Source of the DNA: SIG510 sp045540975
Lineage (GTDB): Bacteria > Bacillota > Clostridia > Oscillospirales > JAAYXM01
Assembly: GCA_045540975.1 (NCBI GenBank)
Contig: JAZQIE010000116.1
Span: 1-9,917, forward strand
Direction of reading: 5' to 3'
Length of the DNA stretch: 9,917 nt
Each line of letters opens with the position of its first letter. The first letter of the stretch is position 1. A program made the translations under genes and the position numbers. The notes below the pieces were generated by a model. It was not told the DNA's origin and made no database searches. It saw only the letters and a program-made list of their open reading frames with translations. Of this stretch, positions 6,710 through 9,917 are shown in pieces.

Positions 6710-7504
6710 TTGTACATAACCGTACACAAACGTGTCATCCTCACCTTGTTTGCCTGCCTCGCCCTCATCCTGCTCATCCCGTTTGGGTCGGAGCGGCTCG
6801 GGGAGAGCGTCCCTGCCTCCGCAGTCGATTGGGGACTCAGCTTCGGAAAAAACGGCGAGGCGCCGATTGCAAACAAAAGCGCGGACTACCTCGGAAAATT
6901 TGATGCCTATTACATGGGAAACCCAAACGAAAAGAAGATTTATCTCACCTTCGATGCAGGCTATGAAAACGGGCATACCGCGGCCATTCTCGATACCCTC
7001 AAAAAGCACAATGTCCCCGCCGCATTCTTTTTGGTCGGGAATTATCTGAAAACCGCGCCCGAATTGGTGGTGCGGATGTGCGAGGAAGGGCATACCGTGG
7101 GAAATCATACCTACAATCACCCGAATATGTCCAAAATCGCCCAAAAATCCGAGTTTTGCAAGGAAATTGAGGCGCTTGAACAGGAATTTTATCTGCTCAC
7201 CGACCGTGAGCTCCCCAAATTCTACCGCCCGCCGCAAGGGAAATTCAGCGAGGAAAACTTAAAGCAAGCCCAAGAGTTGGGGTATAAAACCGTGTTCTGG
7301 AGTCTTGCCTATGTGGATTGGAAGAACGATGCCCAGCCAAATCCCGAGGCGGCAATCAAAACTTTAACCGAGCGCATCCATCCGGGCGCAATCGTCCTGC
7401 TGCACAGCACCTCGGAAACCAACGCGAAGATTTTAGATACCCTCCTCACCAAATGGACCGAGATGGGTTATACCTTCGCGCCCCTCTCCGAGTTGACAAA
7501 TTGA
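6710..7504 (+). CDS. pdaA: Delta-lactam-forming polysaccharide (muramic) deacetylase PdaA
   Basis: A 264-aa exported or membrane-anchored NodB-fold deacetylase. In B. subtilis PdaA (263 aa) removes the N-acetyl group from muramic acid, a step to the muramic delta-lactam of spore cortex needed for germination. A hydrophobic signal/anchor spans about residues 9-26. NodB motifs in order: TFDAGYENG (80-88, with catalytic-base Asp82), HTYNHP (133-138), RPPQGKFSE (173-181), FWSLAYVDW (196-204) and LLH (230-232). As in the PdaA subgroup, the second Asp of the usual TFDDG motif is replaced, here by Ala83. The start is inferred: TTG at 6710 follows GGCGGTG by 6 nt and gives the PdaA length; no ATG or GTG fits. 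It marks the organism as a likely spore former. The last codons contain the -35 box of the next promoter. Confidence 0.93.
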   Translation: MYITVHKRVILTLFACLALILLIPFGSERLGESVPASAVDWGLSFGKNGEAPIANKSADYLGKFDAYYMGNPNEKKIYLTFDAGYENGHTAAILDTLKKHNVPAAFFLVGNYLKTAPELVVRMCEEGHTVGNHTYNHPNMSKIAQKSEFCKEIEALEQEFYLLTDRELPKFYRPPQGKFSEENLKQAQELGYKTVFWSLAYVDWKNDAQPNPEAAIKTLTERIHPGAIVLLHSTSETNAKILDTLLTKWTEMGYTFAPLSELTN

Positions 7505-7520
7505 AAAAAAGTATTATAAT
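7493..7520 (+). promoter_or_regulatory. Consensus sigma-A promoter of the coaX-like/ECF operon
   Basis: A perfect TTGACA (7493-7498), a 16-nt A-rich spacer and a perfect TATAAT (7515-7520). The -35 box lies inside the last codons of pdaA. The predicted start is near 7527. Confidence 0.9.
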
Positions 7521-7526
7521 GAAGAT

Positions 7527-7684
7527 AGCATTGCATCCCCGTGTGGGAGCGGTAGCTGTTGTGTGAAATTGAGAAACGGAAACGTCTTTGCGCTTTATCA
7601 CTGGTTGAAAGGCAGCGAATCGGGGCATCCGTTTGTTTTGTTGTATTTTTTCACGGGCAGTGCTGTATGCATTGCCCGTTTTTT
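7527..7684 (+). ncRNA. Structured leader RNA (riboswitch-like attenuator) of the coaX-like operon
   Basis: A ~158-nt RNA runs from a consensus promoter to an intrinsic terminator placed 22 nt before the coaX-like GTG. Nested helices can be drawn: 7527-7534 with 7657-7664 (8 bp, one G-U), 7537-7541 with 7621-7625 (CCCCG/CGGGG), 7555-7558 with 7613-7616, 7563-7566 with 7598-7601, and 7576-7578 with 7583-7585 closing a GAAA tetraloop. The outermost helix uses bases of the terminator's left arm, so the two folds exclude each other; this is the layout of a transcription-attenuating riboswitch. I do not recognise it as TPP, cobalamin, THF, purine, glycine, SAM or T-box. An independent small RNA is the main alternative. 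Confidence 0.55.
7653..7684 (+). terminator. Intrinsic terminator in the coaX-like leader
   Basis: An 11-bp stem (7653-7663 with 7669-7679, one G-U pair), a TGTAT loop and a six-T tract (7679-7684). It stands between the promoter and the gene, so it must be read through for the gene to be expressed from this promoter. Confidence 0.85.
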
Positions 7685-7706
7685 GATTACGAAAGGAGGA
7701 AGCCTT

Positions 7707-8486
7707 GTGGTTTTGGCAATCGGCATCAAGAATCAGTCGGTGCAGTTTGGTGTCTATCAAAACGGTACCTGCACCGCCACCTTCCGCCTCGCCTCCGACT
7801 CCGCAAGGACCGCGGATGAATACGCGGTCTTGCTTGCAGGCAGTATGACCCTCAAGGGCATCGATGCAAGCGGTATTGACGGCGCGATTATCGCCTCCGT
7901 CCTTCCGCCGCTCACCGAACGGATTCGGGACGCGGTCGGGCGTGTGTGCGGTGTTACCCCGTGTGAGGTGGGTCCGGGCTTGAAAACCGGGCTCAATATC
8001 AAAATCGAAAACCCCGCCCAGCTGGGGAGTGACCTTGTGGCAATGAGTGTGGGCGCGCTGAGTCGCTACCGTGCGCCGCTGCTCTTGGTGGATTTCGAGG
8101 TCGCAACCACCGTGAGTGCGATTGATGAAAACGGCGCGTTTTGCGGTGTGGTCATTGCGCCGGGGGTAACCGAATCCCTCTCCGCGCTTTCCAAACACGC
8201 GGCAAAGCTCCCCGAAATCTCGCTCTCCGCTCCCAAACGCGTCATCGGGAAAAACACGGTGGAAGCCATGCGCTCGGGCGCGGTTTACGGCGCGGCGGCA
8301 ATGGTGGACGGTCTGGTCTCCCGTATGAGCGCGGAGCTTTCCGCCCCGCCCAAGGTACTGCTCGCATCGGGCAGTCATTGTGGGCTCATTTTGGACAAAT
8401 GCAATGCCCCCATCCGCGAGGACCAAATGCTGGTGCTTGACGGACTCTATGAAATCTACCGTAAGAATTTTGAAGGAGGAAATTAA
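7707..8486 (+). CDS. coaX: CoaX-like (type III pantothenate kinase family) protein with altered active site
   Basis: A 259-aa protein of the ASKHA-fold CoaX/Baf family, whose active members make 4'-phosphopantothenate from pantothenate and ATP, the first step to coenzyme A. Well-kept family stretches are RTADEYAVLL (34-43), VGPGLKTGL (88-96), VIAPG (149-153) and VIGKNTVEAMRSG (179-191). Hallmark catalytic positions differ: the N-terminal IDVGNTN is IGIKNQS (5-11), losing the phosphate-site Asp6 and the Gly; GADR is GSDL (107-110), keeping Asp109 but losing Arg; VDFGTATT is VDFEVATT (128-135), keeping Asp129. The frame is intact, so this is not decay by frameshift. The GTG start follows AAAGGAGG by a normal gap; GTG at 7563 would add residues coded by the leader RNA and is rejected. 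It may be inactive as a kinase, possibly regulatory. Confidence 0.85.
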   Translation: MVLAIGIKNQSVQFGVYQNGTCTATFRLASDSARTADEYAVLLAGSMTLKGIDASGIDGAIIASVLPPLTERIRDAVGRVCGVTPCEVGPGLKTGLNIKIENPAQLGSDLVAMSVGALSRYRAPLLLVDFEVATTVSAIDENGAFCGVVIAPGVTESLSALSKHAAKLPEISLSAPKRVIGKNTVEAMRSGAVYGAAAMVDGLVSRMSAELSAPPKVLLASGSHCGLILDKCNAPIREDQMLVLDGLYEIYRKNFEGGN

Positions 8487-8487
8487 C

Positions 8488-9069
8488 ATGAAACGAAACG
8501 GAATCCAAAAAATGGTCGGCATCGCGCTCCTCATGGCGTTGGTACTCGTCATGCAGGCAATCGGCGGTATGATTCCGCCCATCGGCGGCGTCTCCATCTC
8601 GCTGGTGCTCATCCCCATCGTCATCGGTGCCGCGGTCTACGGCATCGGCGCGGGCGCACTCCTCGGCGCAACCTTCGGCGTGATTGTGTACATCAACTGT
8701 GTCACGGGCGCAGACCCCGGCGGCGCAATGGTCTTCCATGCAAACCCGATCCTGTGCTTTCTCGTGGTCATGGCAAAGGGCATCCTCGCCGGTGTCGCGG
8801 CAGGCGCGGTCTACCGTCTCTTCAAAGGCAAAAACGGGTATCTCGCAATGCTCCTTGCCGCGCTGGTCTGTCCGCTGGTCAATACCGGCATCTTCATCCT
8901 TTGTATGCTCACCTTCTTCATCGACGTCCTCTCCGCCTGGGCAGGCGGCGGCGCGGTTTTGGGCTATGTGCTCACCGGTCTGATTTTAGCAAACCTGCTC
9001 CCCGAAATCTTAATCAATATCATCTTCAGCCCCGCATCCGCCCGCATCGCCAAAGTGGTAAAGAAGTAA
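8488..9069 (+). CDS. ECF transporter S component-like membrane protein (vitamin uptake)
   Basis: A 193-aa, very hydrophobic protein with about six membrane segments (roughly 9-28, 36-54, 55-72, 88-110, 117-146 and 155-180) and a basic C-terminus. The pattern SISLVLIPIVIGAAVYG (36-52), a Gly/Ala-rich second helix, LAGVAAGAVYRLF near 100-112 and CPLVNTG (128-134) fits substrate-binding S components of energy-coupling factor importers (ECF_trnsprt type). The T and A components are not in the window; group II ECF systems share them from elsewhere. AAGGAGG sits in the last codons of the coaX-like gene and the ATG lies one base after its stop, so translation is coupled. Pantothenate or a precursor is a likely substrate by context only. 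Confidence 0.8.
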   Translation: MKRNGIQKMVGIALLMALVLVMQAIGGMIPPIGGVSISLVLIPIVIGAAVYGIGAGALLGATFGVIVYINCVTGADPGGAMVFHANPILCFLVVMAKGILAGVAAGAVYRLFKGKNGYLAMLLAALVCPLVNTGIFILCMLTFFIDVLSAWAGGGAVLGYVLTGLILANLLPEILINIIFSPASARIAKVVKK

Positions 9070-9075
9070 ATAAAC

Positions 9076-9106
9076 AAAGAACCCAACCAAACGGTTGGGT
9101 TCTTTT
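9076..9106 (+). terminator. Intrinsic terminator of the coaX-like/ECF operon
   Basis: A perfect 13-bp stem (9076-9088 with 9093-9105), an AAAC loop and a TTTTGTTG tail, starting 6 nt after the stop of the S-component gene. Confidence 0.88.
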
Positions 9107-9124
9107 GTTGATGCCAAATGAAAT

Positions 9125-9148
9125 CCCCTGCGGAGAATTCCGCAGGGG
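9125..9148 (-). terminator. GC-rich hairpin downstream of the zinc-ribbon gene
   Basis: A perfect 10-bp inverted repeat (9125-9134 with 9139-9148) with a 4-nt loop lies 8 nt after the stop of the minus-strand zinc-ribbon gene. On that strand it is followed by ATTTCATTT, a weak tail. It may be that gene's terminator or a copy of a dispersed intergenic palindrome. Confidence 0.5.
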
Positions 9149-9156
9149 GGCGAGGG

Positions 9157-9810
9157 TTAGTTGCGAATTTTGCTGATTATTTGATTTCTGCCCTCTTGAT
9201 ATTCCTCTTCAGTAATAATGCCTTTTTCGCGATATTCATTTAGACAGTTAATTTTTTTATAGCATTTCATTCTATAGCTATGTGTTCCGTGATACTTTTC
9301 TATACAACATTTTATGATTTTGCATATTTCACAAATCAACAAGTATAATGTAGTCAAGCAAATTGGTAACCCCATTTCAATATCACAACCCAAACTACAA
9401 CACATCATTATTAATAGAGAAACAACTATAATAATTGTAGCTATAATATTATTCTTTAGCTTTACAACATTTAATATTTTTAACAATAAAGGGAGAAAAC
9501 CAATAAAGAATATCACAGCAAAGAGTTCTTCTTCTAAATAATCAATTATGCCTATTAAACTGAATATGATTGGTAGCATTAGGACAAAAATATTGATTAT
9601 ATCCAATGGAGATTTTTTTGTTTTCGGTTTTTGTTTAACAAGTGTTGTTGGTTTGGGTTCTTTTACTTCCAAAATGACAGGTGTTATTGGGGTGAATTCT
9701 TCGTTTGAAGCTGAATTCGAATCGCCAGTGTTATCATGTATTTTGCTGCCGCAGTATTGACAAAACTCGCTATCATCAGGAAGAGTTTGATTGCATCTGT
9801 TACAAATCAT
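9157..9810 (-). CDS. Zinc-ribbon membrane protein with a SHOCT-like C-terminus
   Basis: A 217-aa protein of unknown role. A zinc ribbon opens it: CNRC (3-6) and CQYC (17-20). A Pro/Lys-rich, low-complexity linker (about 38-68) follows, then four hydrophobic segments (about 71-89, 96-113, 122-141 and 147-166) and a Cys/Lys-rich stretch. It ends with LNEYREKGIITEEEYQEGRNQI (190-211), which resembles the SHOCT oligomerisation module. The ribbon would face the cytosol. ATG at 9810 is preferred because AAAAGGAT lies about 10 nt upstream and the ribbon then begins at the N-terminus as usual; GTG at 9819 or TTG at 9831 are too close to or within that site. Codons are far more AT-rich than elsewhere in the window, suggesting transfer. 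Confidence 0.75.
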   Translation of the reverse strand: MICNRCNQTLPDDSEFCQYCGSKIHDNTGDSNSASNEEFTPITPVILEVKEPKPTTLVKQKPKTKKSPLDIINIFVLMLPIIFSLIGIIDYLEEELFAVIFFIGFLPLLLKILNVVKLKNNIIATIIIVVSLLIMMCCSLGCDIEMGLPICLTTLYLLICEICKIIKCCIEKYHGTHSYRMKCYKKINCLNEYREKGIITEEEYQEGRNQIISKIRN

Positions 9811-9811
9811 A

Positions 9812-9917
9812 TTATTCACGATCCTTTTCAATTACTTCAGTTCCGCACTGATTACAAAACATCGCGCCGTCGAGTAACTTTGCACCACACTTACAAGTCG
9901 GAGGCCAAGCGGTCTTA
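9812..9917 (-). CDS. C-terminal end of another zinc-ribbon protein (partial)
   Basis: The last 34 residues of a gene entering from the right edge read CKCG, then 12 residues, then CNQCG, then a charged tail EVIEKDRE and TAA (9812-9814). The two Cys pairs make a C-terminal zinc ribbon. Such ribbons end several Bacillota protein families (for example SPFH/YdjF-like ones), so the main domain cannot be named. Its stop is one base from the next ATG and its last codons carry that gene's ribosome site, so the two are co-transcribed and translationally coupled. Confidence 0.7.
   Translation of the reverse strand, partial: KTAWPPTCKCGAKLLDGAMFCNQCGTEVIEKDRE

Noticed and set aside
5957..7237. A single 426-codon minus-strand frame containing rpsO at its end
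   Set aside because: Only the last 88 codons are S15. The upstream part lies antisense to the ferredoxin and pdaA and crosses the rpsO promoter.
7527..7684. Leader as a T-box, cobalamin, TPP, THF or SRP RNA
   Set aside because: None of their hallmark sequences is present (no T-box antiterminator motif, B12 box, TPP CUGAGA core or SRP GGAA-loop context).
7563..7706. N-terminal extension of the CoaX-like protein from GTG at 7563
   Set aside because: It would be coded by the leader RNA and terminator, has no ribosome site, and CoaX proteins begin where the GTG at 7707 places the start.

Overview
The window looks like chromosome of a spore-forming, low-oxygen Bacillota, probably class Clostridia. 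The evidence is a PdaA-type spore-cortex deacetylase, a 60-residue single-cluster ferredoxin, strong AGGAGG ribosome sites, sigma-A-like promoters and a Bacillus-like rpsO-pnp-M16 peptidase order. Most of the DNA is visibly GC-rich. The last ~750 bases are clearly AT-rich and look acquired. No rRNA, tRNA, IS element or CRISPR array was seen, and no gene-free stretch exceeds 300 bases.

Left part (1-6391, all minus strand). Transcription starts at a promoter in front of rpsO (S15) and runs through a structured leader, rpsO, a terminator, a 93-nt leader hairpin, pnp (PNPase), a second terminator hairpin and an M16 peptidase (mlpA-like). pckG (GTP-dependent PEP carboxykinase) follows with two overlapping promoters and a strong terminator. 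After that comes the start of a DUF975-like membrane protein with its own promoter, cut by the window edge.

Middle part (6453-9069, plus strand, divergent from rpsO). It holds a ferredoxin (GTG start), pdaA (TTG start), and then a near-consensus promoter embedded in the end of pdaA. This promoter drives a ~160-nt leader ending in an intrinsic terminator. Beyond the terminator lie a CoaX (type III pantothenate kinase)-like gene (GTG start) and an ECF-type S component, translationally coupled and closed by a strong terminator. The CoaX-like protein has lost several hallmark active-site residues. The leader can form mutually exclusive antiterminator and terminator helices. Leader, altered CoaX and transporter together are the best candidate here for an undescribed system, perhaps sensing and uptake of pantothenate or another vitamin.

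Right part (9157-9917, minus strand). It has a zinc-ribbon membrane protein with a SHOCT-like tail, preceded one base upstream by the end of another zinc-ribbon gene. Both sit in AT-rich DNA of different character from the rest.
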